This document shows, one piece after another, positions 10,437 to 20,818 of a DNA stretch of 64,000 nt. The notes below the pieces were generated by a model. The model ran no database searches, was not told the DNA's origin, and worked only from the letters and a program-made list of their open reading frames with translations. Origin of the DNA: Effrenium voratum (Eukaryota > Sar > Dinophyceae > Suessiales > Symbiodiniaceae); assembly GCA_963377175.1 (NCBI GenBank), contig CAUJNA010001010.1, forward strand, positions 7,501-71,500, written 5' to 3'. The position numbers and the translations under genes are program-made. Positions within the stretch are counted from its first letter, which is position 1, and each line of letters opens with the position of its first letter.

Positions 10437-11196
10437 ATCAAAAACGAGCCACAACAAGGAAAGGTTGTGCAGCGCATCATGGTCAGTTGCTGGTACGTTG
10501 GGCACTGCTTCCAGGAACCGCGCGCAAATGAACTCAATGAGTGACGTCCTTGTAAGCCCACGGCAAATATCCGGCAAGGGAGCATTGTTGCATAAAGCAT
10601 CCAGTAAGTCCTGGTTTTCTATCACATGTCTGGAATATCAATGCCAGCTCGCATGTCGGATGCTTCGATGAGAGAATTCATTCAAGTGCTGGCTGGCGCC
10701 CTTCTTGCTGGTATCCCCTCCTCGACATGCTGGAACGCGAGGCTGCGAGCCTATCAATCTTAGTCAAGTTCTCTCTAGGCATGTCGCCGCGGCTCGGTGC
10801 CTGCATAAACGGTGTTGTGCCCTCACAAACCACTCTGTGCCTTAGGATGCTGCTGCCAACCAGCATCGCAGCTCAACCCACACAAAACAGCAACACCGCT
10901 GCAAGGGTGTGAGCGACATTCAACGTGGTGAGGCTGGGGCTCTTTGTCCAAAACAATGAAACCTTGGCAGCCGAGCTGCCCATACCTCGGGATTGGCGCG
11001 CACATGCTTGACCAGCCACATACACCGGGAAGACCAAGAGTAAATCCGTGGTATTAACAAGGGTCCATTTGGTGGGTGGCACAGTGCAGAATGAAAACAA
11101 GCCCCGCTTCAGGACAAGGTTTGCAGTCTCGCGAGGCCATGTAAGCTGGCTACAATACACCGAATGGAACGCGCTGCACCCCTCTTGTCGCTTGTT

Positions 11197-11605
11197 CGCT
11201 TCTTTGCTTTCTCACTTTCTCTCTTGCTCTCTGTCTCGCTTTCTCTCTTTCTGTATTTATGTATCTATGTATTTCCGTACTTCTTCATTAGGTTCCTTCT
11301 TTCCTTCCGTCTTACTTTATTCATTTATTCATTTATTGATTCATTTATTCTATTTTATGTTCTTCTTTTGCCTTCTTTCTTTCTTTGTTTCGTTCTTTCT
11401 TGCTTTCTTGCTTCCTTTCTTGCTTTGATTTGTCGATATCTCTTTATTTATTGTCTTTCTTTCTTTCTTTCTTTCTGCTTTTTGTTCCTTTATTCATTTC
11501 TTTTTGTTTCCTTAGTTTCGCATATTTGTCCCTACGTTTCCCCATGTGGCCTTCTTGCTCCTTGTTGTTATTTCCCTTTCTCTTTCCTTCTCGCTGTCAC
11601 GTTTC
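11197..11605. repeat. Pyrimidine-rich TTTC/CTTT/ATTT tract
   Basis: About 400 bp are dominated by T and C on this strand, including CTTT and TTCATTTAT words. Phe/Leu/Ser-rich frames across it imitate membrane proteins but change frame with the repeat. Confidence 0.9.
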
Positions 11606-11947
11606 TTTTTTGCGGCCAAACAGATGTACAACTCCTATGCCTACTAGCGTGGCATCGTTGATGCTAAAGCGCCGCGAGCAGTGCCAAGCATGTAGAAAGG
11701 CACGACACATGCAACGGCACATGTAGTTTGACAGCACCCTTGAACCGCCACCCGTTACTTCTGATTGGCGCATGACATTGCGCAACAGGGCGGCATGTAG
11801 AGCAAGATCAATACATCTATGTAAGACAATGTTGCGCCTGCTAGTAGGTGCGTCACGCTTGCTCAACTTCGAAGTAAGAACATCCAACGCAAGCGCAGGC
11901 AGCAACAAGCAACCAAAGCAAAAAGCGCACGCAGGCAACCCGCGGCG

Positions 11948-11966
11948 TTACTGGAACCTAGGGGGT
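11948..11966 (+). repeat. Candidate LINE target-site duplication, 5' copy
   Basis: TTACTGGAACCTAGGGGGT, identical over 19 bp to 17902-17920. Flanking bases differ on both sides (G before and CCC after here; C before and TCT after there). Confidence 0.55.
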
Positions 11967-12202
11967 CCCTTGCGTCAAAGCAGAATGCAACCGCGAACAT
12001 ACAGGGGGTGACGTTGCATTCTGGGACGCGACAGTGTTCGCAATGCTCCAGCAGCAAAATTACAATCTCTCAGGATGACACCATGCAATGTTTCACGACA
12101 GAATTCAGGTTCACAGATGTGTTCACAGGCTTGCTTTACGTTTTTCTTTCCGTGACTGTGCCCAGACACGAAACCAGTTGGCACACGCCATGAACGGCAA
12201 CG

Positions 12203-13541
12203 GTGGTCGAAAGCGGACTCAAGGGCAAAGGCAAGAACAAAGCCCCTTGCAGTGAAGGTAAAAGTGGCTACTCTTCTTCGGATATCAGCACTCCAGCTCC
12301 CTTCGTTAGCGCAATCACAGCCAATAGTTGGATGGGTGGCCTTGAGGAATCGGAGGATTTCACTTTGCTGCAAGCCATCCAAGATGCCATGCCACCGGAG
12401 GCGAAGCTGCGAAAATTGCCACAGTTGGTGGCAAGCGAATGGAACGCTCCTGTCATGGCCCACCCTCAGTTGTCGGCCAGAGGAGGTGCTAGCCTCGTCC
12501 CAAAGGAATCGATTGCCGCCGGCTTGTTATGCTTATCACACAGGCACCTTCTACACTTGGTTTGGGCTCTTATCCGCATTCTCAAGTTGAGTTCACGGTG
12601 CATGTGCGGGAAGGCCCGGAACTCAAACAGATTCGGCTCACAAGATGGTGCGTGCAACTCGGATTCACTTCCCAGGTTTTGCGAATTGCACAAGGGCCCA
12701 CAGTCACCATTGCCCAGTCGATGGTGCGTAGGGTTTGCAAGCAGCCGGAAGAGTTTGGTTGGCCTTCACAAGCGCGAGCTTCGAATGTCACCAATGTGCT
12801 CCAAAAGCACGACATCCCATTGGTGGCCATCACGGAGGTCCAAGTCCGAGCTGACATTTCGTCAACATTTTGGTTGCATTCTCACGTGGCCCAGAAAGAT
12901 TTGCAGATCAGTGGCGCCGAAGGCTCTTTCTTCAAAGTGCACCTTGATAGTCAGGCCGATTTTGCTATGGCCGATCACTTTTTGGTTTGGCTTCCTGACC
13001 ACACTGCCTTGGACGATGGCCGCAGAGGGCTTGAAGGGTTGGAGCACCTTGGGCTGGTTTGCAAAAGAAAATCGGCGCCGCATCGCTTTGCGGCCAGATT
13101 TGCTACCCAGTCGAATGCTCAGGCCTTATGCGCCAAACACAAGTTGGAGGACACTTCGGATTTGGGTCGTTGGCAGGTATATGGTCTTCCAATCGCAGCG
13201 GGCATTCCAGGTGCCATGCAGTTCTTGGTGGACCAGGATTGGTCGACACATGTGGTTGAGCGGCTTGTGTTCGGACAGATCCTCTGCAAGTTCAGGCTTC
13301 CAATGGTCATGCGTCTCAGATCCAGTTCAAAGCGATCAATGCAGTGGCCAGGAAATTGGCAGCCACGAAGCGAGCTACAGCTTCCGCCCCGACGCAGACT
13401 GATGACCTTCAGATTTCCAACATCAGTGCTCTGGGCAAATCGCAAAAAGCCTTTTTCGACAGAGTTACCCCTCAGCACAAAACGAAAACTGGAGAAACAC
13501 CCGATGCTCAGCGGCCGCGGGTCGAAAACCCTCAGCCGTAA
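12203..13541 (+). pseudogene. LINE ORF1-type protein, frameshifted
   Basis: Three successive frames carry parts of one protein. Frame 2 runs to about 12520 (blocks GLEESEDFTLLQAIQDAMP and PQLVASEW), frame 1 from about 12529 to 13265 (blocks EFTVHVREG, GSFFKVHLDSQ, LVWLPDHTALDDG and GRWQVYGLP), and frame 3 from about 13270 to the TAA at 13539-13541 (block QFKAINAVARKLAATKR). The order resembles the ORF1 of dinoflagellate LINEs as I remember it. Its function there is not established; RNA binding is the usual assumption for LINE ORF1. I see no zinc knuckle. A possible earlier ATG is at 12190, in another frame. Confidence 0.6.
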
Positions 13542-13583
13542 ACAGTCACTGGACGATTCGATCATCCCAACACTCGTGAAGCG

Positions 13584-14320
13584 ATGTTGGGCAGGCGTAG
13601 TTTGTGCAAACCGCTCCAGCGAAATGCTTCTTCTTCATCCATTTGTTGGCTGGCCTTGTTCAATGCGGACGGCCTCACCAAGATGGGCAGATGGACAACT
13701 TTGTTAAGCTACGAGTATGACATTTTGTGTCTCCAAGAGACGCACCTTACTTGGCAACAGGTGATGACCAGCTCTACATCCCTTCATTGCCTTTGGGGGG
13801 GGTTGGCATTGTAGTTAATCCTTCTAAATTTGCACATGTCACACCCAACGTGTGGCCTTCGGAGGATCCTTGTTTTCCATTTTGGAGAGATGGGCGATTA
13901 CAAGCCATTCAGATTCATCGGCAGGATGGCAGTGCCCTGATATTATACAATATTTACGGTCCAGCTGGAGCTCGAGAGACCGCTGCTGCAAGGCGTTTAT
14001 TGCGGAATTTGCTATACGCAGTTTCAGGTGACGCAGGCAGGCGCGCCCTACCAACCATTCTGGTTGGTGATCTGAACGCTGAAATTGAGGGTACAACCTT
14101 TTTGCAAACTCTTATCAGTACACAATGGAATGACATGGCAGTCTTGCATGACGGGTCCCCTCCTTTTACATGTCACAAAGGTTCTGGATCGCGCATCGAT
14201 CACATTTGGTGTTCTGACTCTTGTTTGCCGGTAAGTTGCCATTTTGGAATACAGACCAACCCTTTTACCGACCATGTCCACGCCCACGCCATTCTGGAGC
14301 TAGGCTTTTGGAACCAGCAG
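13584..14320 (+). pseudogene. LINE ORF2: AP-type endonuclease domain
   Basis: Endonuclease/exonuclease/phosphatase family domain that would nick the target DNA to start target-primed reverse transcription. The N-terminal part in frame 3 has the CLQETHLT motif (catalytic Glu, about 13730). A shift to frame 2 occurs between about 13750 and 13805, where a G8 run sits at 13796-13803. Frame 2 then carries GGVGIVV, ILYNIYGPAG, LVGDLNAEI (Asp/Asn, about 14070), SRIDHIWCSD (about 14190) and TDHVHAHAI (SDH-equivalent, about 14270). All expected motifs are present, so inactivation is by frameshift and not by loss of active-site residues. Confidence 0.85.
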
Positions 14321-15067
14321 CAATCAGTGGAACGCTTAGCCCCGCGTCAGTCATACAGTTTCGACCATTTGACCACTCCTGAACAAGCCATTGACTTTTA
14401 CATGCCCGATGAGTCTTATTCTGCGTTGAATATTCAAGACGTCAACAAAGCAGCAGCAATTTGGTCCAGACAAGCAGAAGCAATTCTTGTTCAATTACAC
14501 CAATTTCAATGTGGAAACCTTCCTCGTAAAGGGCAACCTCGTGGCAAAATTCAATTGGATGCCACTCGACAGCTTCCTCGCGTTTTCCAGGCACATGCCA
14601 ACTGTTTGCAGTTACGTCGCCTGGGCAAAGCATACCGGCGAGCCATAGAAGTTTGCAAAGCTCAGCCAAGCCCGAGATTGCTGCGCGCATGGCGCAATTT
14701 GTCAGAAGCATTACAAGCTTGCCCTTCTCAATGGAGAAAAGAAATTGCAGCTCTTTTACGTCGGCCTCCAAGCATAGCCAATGCCGAGGCAGTTGCTCAG
14801 ATTTTGCAGAAGGCCATGGATTTTGTGCAGGCTGAACAACGCCAACATCGACTCAAACTCTGGAAACAGCAAATGAGGAGTAGTGCCACCAAAGCGTTGG
14901 CCTGGCGCAAGCTGCGACAAGCGACCAAGGAAAAACCGATTCTTCAACATCAAAAGCATTACGCTTGCATTGCTGTGAAAGTGAACGGCCGTTACACAGT
15001 AGATCCTGCTCGTCAGCTGGCAGCTCTCATGACGGCGTGGGACAAAGTATTTGGACGGCACTCCTAG
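14321..15067 (+). pseudogene. LINE ORF2: linker between endonuclease and RT
   Basis: Open in frame 2 to 15067. Basic and Gln-rich, with probable helical segments (for example LRRLGKAYRRAIEVCK). No catalytic motif; this is the usual spacer between the domains. Frame is lost near 15050, where the protein continues in frame 3. Confidence 0.6.
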
Positions 15068-16712
15068 CACGTGGGAGTTTTTGCAAGAATATGGCCCGGT
15101 AATGCGCAGAGAGCAATTTGACCTGCAACCAATTTCGGAACATGATTTGTTGCAAACAGTGCGACAACTCACACCAAGTGCGCCTGGCCTAGATGGTTGG
15201 CGCCCCCAAGACTTGCGACTCCTCGGCCGCATTTGTCCCAGCATTTTTCGACATTTAGCTTCACTTATCAATGCCTGTGAAACCGCTTCCCTTTGGCCTA
15301 CCTCATGGACCACTGGCTACGTTGCAATGATTCCATAAACGCTGAGTTCTGAAGGGCACCTCGATGACCCTATGGACACCAGACCAATTACAGTGTTGAG
15401 CGCGCTGTGCAGATGTTGGAGTCGTACCCGATGCAGGCACGTGAAGCCGTGGATCCTCAGAGTCCTTCCCGAAGAAGTGTGTGTGCCCTTCGCTCTGGCA
15501 AAGAGGCAGACGACATGGCCATGAACATCACCTACTTGCTGGAACAAGCGGAGACAACTGATGCCTGGAGCGGAGGACTCTCCTATGATTTTGCTAAATG
15601 TTTTGATCATATTATACCTAGCATGGCCATTAGCGTTTTGCTTTACCGAGGAGCTCCTTTAACTGTGTGCGATTCAAGGCCTCCGAGGTTTGTATCAGGC
15701 CGATGACAAGCATTTCAAACTCGGACCGGCTTTCAGCAGAGCTTACAAGCCGTCAAACGGCATTATCCAAGGCGACCCTTTGAGCAATTTCCTTTTGGCT
15801 AGTCTCATTGCCTGCTGGCTTGAAACCCTCAACAAAAATCAGATTGGTATTGTTCATGCGCTCGTGCAGCCCAGAGTTTATGTCGACGATATTAGCGCCA
15901 CCGTGACCGCCCAAGATGCCCAACAGCTGCGTGCATCTTTGCAAGCAACGCACCTGGCGGTGCAACGCTTTGCCACTCTTACTGGGGGGCGGCTCAACCC
16001 TGAAAAGTGCTTCACCTACGGAGACCAGCAAGCGCTGCAATCTGTTCCAGACACTAATAATCACAAAGAAGCATTTAGATTGGTTGGAGGAAGCATAGCC
16101 TGCGGTTCCACTAGTTCTTGGACGCCCTTATTTCAGAAACGAGTCGAGGACTGGATGTTGTCAGCCCAAACACGCAGTCTCTTGCCTTTAGTTTGGAAAG
16201 CCCGTGCGCTGGCCCAACAACAGCTTTTGAGCAAGCTCACTTGGGGACAAGGCACGCATGACTTGGAGATCCCCAAGTCACGCATCACGACGGTGCGGGC
16301 AACCATGACCAGGGCACTCCTTAGGATCAGCTACTACAGCCTTGCGCCCATGATTCTGTTTACTGTCATTGCGCAACCCTCTTTAGCGCCGATTTTTGCC
16401 TTAAACTTGTTATCTCTGCGGGCATTGCAGAGATTTTGCAAGCGGAACGCACAGCGCAACTTTATTTTGCACAATTTGCAGAGGGCCTTCCTTCAGCAAA
16501 AAGGCCCCTTGCGACGGGCGCAGCAATTGCACAGCGACCCGATTTACACTGCGGCTCTGCAAAGCATTCTGCATGGAGACCCATCAGATCGTTCATGGGA
16601 ACATTCTCTTCGTGAGACCTGGCGAGCGCATCAATGGCACATCATTTCCCGAAATCGACCTACTTTTCACGACATTGCGCAAGTTGACCGGGAACTGGCC
16701 TTAACGCTTTGA
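15051..16712 (+). pseudogene. LINE ORF2: reverse transcriptase domain, multiply broken
   Basis: Motifs appear in order across three frames. APGLDGWRPQDL (frame 3, about 15180) is followed by an in-frame TAA at 15336-15338. MDTRPITVLSALCR (frame 3, 15372) follows. GLSYDFAKCFDHI, with the first catalytic Asp, is in frame 2 (about 15570-15610). NGIIQGDPLS and RVYVDDIS, the second catalytic site, are in frame 3 (15759-15900). The thumb and downstream region stay open to 16712. The catalytic residues are conserved, but two frame changes and one stop interrupt the domain. Confidence 0.9.
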
Positions 16713-16814
16713 ACGATCTCCACACTCAGGCTGACGAGTATCAGCACTTGCTGGACAATGGCCTGGCCGGCCCTCATCCACAAAAAGACCCTCGACCACG
16801 CAGCAAAATCTTGA

Positions 16815-17718
16815 TCTATATCCTCACGGGTGGATTGATGTCGCCCTCCCGCAACACAGATTTCGGCAAAGCGTGGATTGCCCGGTCTGTGGAGCTCCCA
16901 ATGAAGTCGAGCACATTCACTGGCATTGCAAAAAATATGCAGCGCTGCGAGCCCCCATTCGGCTCCTTCTCAGACGCATTTTGCAGACGCCAGCTTGCTT
17001 TCAATATGCAGTCTTGCCCACCACTACCATGTCTTTTCAGCCACAGCAAATTCGAACCATACAAACAGTGCTTATTGACATATGGCAAAAGCATATCACA
17101 GAGTGGTATGATGCAGACGTTGATGAAGATCAAGACGATGACGCTCCAGACACTAGTCACTCAGACACAACACTCGCTGCTGGACAGTCTCAAGATCCTC
17201 CACCGAGTGACAGAGAACAGAGAGGTCACCGCATCCGACATTTTGACACAGGCGCTTTCTGCGTGAAGTGTGGAAAGCAGACCGCTCGCCTTGAGCATTT
17301 GAGAACGCGAATTTTGAGCAAACCCTGCCCATACCCCAACAAGCCACCGAGTTCTTGGATGGATACACCTGGAAAGATGCAAGGCTCGCTTAGATGAACT
17401 TGAGACAAAGCTGCGCCATGTTTACAATCGCAAGCAAAGCACCAATTAGTTTGGAATCGAAAATTGGGCAAACAAGCAGACGATCCAAGCACCTTTGGCC
17501 GTTTGTGGTGCCGGAAATGTGGCCGTTCATTTGCATGGCAGTACAGGCACAACAATTTGCCCAATTCCAAATGTATTTCAGTAGACCCGCCACCTGCACC
17601 GCCGGATTGGGTGCAGCAGATGAACCAATCTTTGGATCCTCTTGATCAAGCAGCAAGTAGTACTACAACCCGACCTGCGAAGCGCCTTCGGTTTAAAACC
17701 TCGGTGCAATCAGGCTGA
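16815..17718 (+). pseudogene. LINE ORF2: C-terminal Cys/His finger region
   Basis: Three finger-like clusters follow the RT. DCPVCGAPNEVEHIHWHC (16876-16929) has the CCHC spacing common at LINE C-termini. FCVKCGKQ with His 142 and Cys 152 of its reading frame lies at 17257-17328. LWCRKCGRSFAWQYRHNN with a following Cys lies at 17506-17574. The second and third share C-x2-C, then His and Cys at similar spacing. Between them is an acidic stretch (DADVDEDQDDD). Frame is lost and regained near 17395. The basic tail ends at a stop at 17716-17718. Confidence 0.7.
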
Positions 17719-17901
17719 GCCCTTCTCACAGCTGGTCCATTTATTCCTACATGTTTGTTGAATTCACCTTCTCCAACCTTTGCATGGTCCTGAGAACGAT
17801 CTTTTTGTCCTCAAGATGACTTGCCGTCCTGAACGAGCAGACCCTCTTTTGGATGTGAGCGGATATACAGCAGTTGTTCCGTTCAGACACGTCCCCTCTA
17901 C

Positions 17902-17920
17902 TTACTGGAACCTAGGGGGT
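17902..17920 (+). repeat. Candidate LINE target-site duplication, 3' copy
   Basis: Perfect second copy of the 19-bp word at 11948-11966, about 180 bp after the last LINE-derived stop codon. Confidence 0.55.
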
Positions 17921-20655
17921 TCTGAAACACGCGGTGCGAAGCCCCTTAGTGCAATCGGGACATTTATCCTGCACTTGATGGCGCTCCCGGGGTTTGACAT
18001 CCCTAGACTCAGGGCGCACGTTGGCATGTCACTTGGTGATGCCACAAAGCCGTTGACCTGGGACCGTTCATTTCCATGGACTTTGACGAAAGTGTCAAAG
18101 AACGGGCATTGTGATCAAAAGACAACCGTACAACCAAGCTTCAATGATCAAAAGTGTCTCGCATGGTCATAGAGAGAAGACTTAGCGAGTGTCGCGTGCT
18201 CCGAGGTCAGTGTTTCCCATGTTGCCACTGGCTGCAGGATGGGGTAACGTGCAAACCTCGTGTTGAGAATATCAATAGGGGTATTGCTACCAGGCCTTGA
18301 AACACGAACTACCAATCATGCCCGAAACAACTCATCCTTACAAACGGCCCCAGCACCTTGTATAATAACGCCAACAAGCAACACAACTAATCACATTCAG
18401 CAGAACTAAGGTGAGAGCACAATGCGTCAGCTTCATCTGGTGACTCATTTCCTGTGTAAGCTTCGATCAAGGACTGTCTTACAGAATCCAATCACCAAAA
18501 ATACACTGCGTGTTGCAACGCGGAGTGAGGCGCGTCTTCCTTGCACGTAGCCAAAAACTCAATCCCACCTTGCACAGGCCGTAGGCAGTGCGATCGCCCA
18601 AGACCTCGCAATTTAAAGAGCAATTTGCAATTTGCCTGGTTGAATCTATATTTATTATATGAGCGCGCTGTTCTGGGATTTTTCTCCGGACTTGAGCTTC
18701 AAGCTCGAGCAGCTCAATGTCAAAGCTCATGCACGGGCACAAGTTGGAACAAATGCGGCCGTTTACACACCAGAGCTGAAGAAAGGAGCTTGAAACGCCA
18801 AGGGAGCCAGGGCAGGAGGGAAAGGACAACCGGCACAAACCAAAATGCCCAAATCTGGTTTCATCTTGCATCTCAGTAGGCGTGATGCAGGCATCAGGTC
18901 ACTCTTGGCATCCACGGTTCCCGGCAACTGAGGCTTGTATGAGGGACTTCAACAGTCTCCCTCATGCAACAAAAGAGTCCCGTTTGATTCCAGGAACTCC
19001 CCACGCGACGCACCATCCAAAAGAGGAGGAGGTGGGACCGCCGTGGTTGGCCCAAAGGGGCCAGGGATCAACTGACGAACTTGCAACAAGGCACATGCTG
19101 AGCACATTGCAACAAAGCACATGCTCGTGAGTAGCCAAAAAGCAAGCCAGGATTCCAGGGTGAGGAGCCGACCCATGGCCAACCAAACCCGATTGAAAAC
19201 GCAAGCAATCTTCTCTTCCTTCTGCCTCCTTTGCTTGGCCATCTGTTCCACCAAAAAAGGGGAAGGATCTCGTTGGCCATGTAAGCCACTGCGACGCAAA
19301 AGCATTTTCAACGGGCTGGCAAGCTATGGACATTCTCCAAAACAGAACACCACGTGCATCGATGAACACCGCAGCTGCCGACACAAAAGGTAGAGGGACC
19401 AGGAAAGACGTACGGTCTGCTCAATGCACAATCGGCAAACAACGTGATCTCTAGAGCAGAGAAGGAAGCTAGGTTGAAACCAAGGCAGCACTTCAAGTCT
19501 ACATGGATATCAATCGTCTCATGGGTTTCGGGCCCAGCCCAAAAACCTCAGGCAGTTGCGACACTCTAAGGCCTGGACGCAAACACAAAGAAAGTTACAG
19601 TCATAGGTGGCCCCAGCCTTGTGACGGCAGGAACGGCCACAAGCAACAAAGGAAAATGCAAATAAAGATGCGCGACGTTAGAGCGGTCGCTCAGCATCTT
19701 GCTCAGGGCGACCAAGTGCAACGCTCAACACTGTTTTGACCCTAAGCTCAATGGTGCACCACTGATTTTCACGCTAGCCAGGCCTGAGATCCCCACAGCC
19801 CATGAGTTCATCTGCTCTGCACAGGGCCAACATCCACCTAGCATTGCTCTCTACACATGAAAGCAATCATGAAAGCCGCAAGATCTCTTCGCGCACGGAG
19901 CAGCAGCACAAGGAATCCCAACAAGCAAGTAGCCCAGAAAGAATGTAAATGTCCCACATGCTGCAGGGCTCACCTGGCTTCCATTTTGGCACTACGGTCA
20001 CCTCTGTCACCTGTTGAGCTTGACCCACAAAGACTGCAGCCTCAGGAGGTGTAGAAGTGGACGACAGTGGGCTTGCCCTTGTACGCAGACCTCATTGCAG
20101 CTAGGGCCTCTGATCTTAGACGTTGCTTGAGGCGTCCTCCAATTATCTCTGTGAAGTGAGGAATGGGTAAGTTGGTAATGATAAAGAGATAACTGGAGAG
20201 GCTTGGCCGGTTATTAGCGGTTGACCATGAATAAGGAAGTAGATAGAAGGGAAAACGATAGCCACTCTTCACTCAAGGGTCTGACCGCTGACGGAGGACC
20301 ACGAGTGACCACATATCCTTCCTTCACCTTCATCCCAGCCCACATTCTCTTTGTCAAGGGCTGGGGAAGGAAGGACAAGCATGAGACAGCTATCTCTTGG
20401 TCACTCACTTCCTCTGTCTCTCTGTTGTTGCCGAGTCTGAGGGCGCTTCAGCGAAGCCTTCCTCTGCAAGAGCTTAGCCTAGTCAATGTCACAGCCAACT
20501 CTTCCACACCCAGCCTGTCCCGCCAAATGGCTGATGAGAAGCTGCTTGCCAATTCATTCATCTCAAGACCTAACGTCCCATCCATGGATTCTACGGTTCA
20601 AGGCCATGTCAAAAAGCAGCCGCTGCTTTCTATTTTCTATCGCACCCTTTCTTGA
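17921..20655. other. Unassigned DNA; no recognisable gene
   Basis: Only short overlapping frames on both strands. No family motif, RNA gene or sizeable repeat was recognised. A frame of 130 codons (17780-18172) straddles the LINE 3' boundary, which argues against it being a gene. Confidence 0.55.
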
Positions 20656-20662
20656 ATCATTG

Positions 20663-20818
20663 CACCCCTAATTGAATCATCACTTTTTCGATGATCATGG
20701 GGGGGCCCCCCCCCCCCCCCCCCCGCTACTTCTTAGACTTTTTAAAGAGATTTACTTGCACCCCTATTTGAATCATCACTTTTTCGACTCCGCCAACCCG
20801 CCCGCTACTTTTTAACTC
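20663..20818 (-). repeat. G/C-run dispersed repeat, two units
   Basis: Units contain TTGAATCATCACTTTTTCGA, then a G-run/C-run palindrome (ATGGGGGGGGCCCC), then CCCGCTACTT(C/T)TTA. A second, shorter unit starts near 20763. Same family as 35970-36175, 38647-39043 and 51459-52140. Confidence 0.85.

Larger units (their letters stand above)
5623..11190. other. Unassigned DNA; no recognisable gene
   Basis: Open frames up to about 200 codons exist on both strands, but they overlap one another, are rich in Arg/Ser/Cys/His and show no family motif. I see only short repeats here, listed separately. Host exons with dinoflagellate-type introns cannot be excluded without transcripts. Confidence 0.6.
11967..17901 (+). 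mobile_element. Degenerate non-LTR retrotransposon (LINE)
   Basis: About 5.9 kb with ORF1, an AP-endonuclease, a reverse transcriptase and C-terminal Cys/His fingers in canonical LINE order, all on the plus strand. At least seven frameshifts and one nonsense codon break the coding sequence, so it is non-autonomous. The bounds are taken from the perfect 19-bp direct repeat. There is no poly-A tail at the 3' side. The 5' 220 bp before ORF1 (11967-12189) hold no recognisable gene. Confidence 0.85.

Noticed and set aside
11048..11726. Phe/Leu/Ser-rich frames resembling multi-pass membrane proteins
   Set aside because: Produced by the pyrimidine tract; three frames give equally hydrophobic products.
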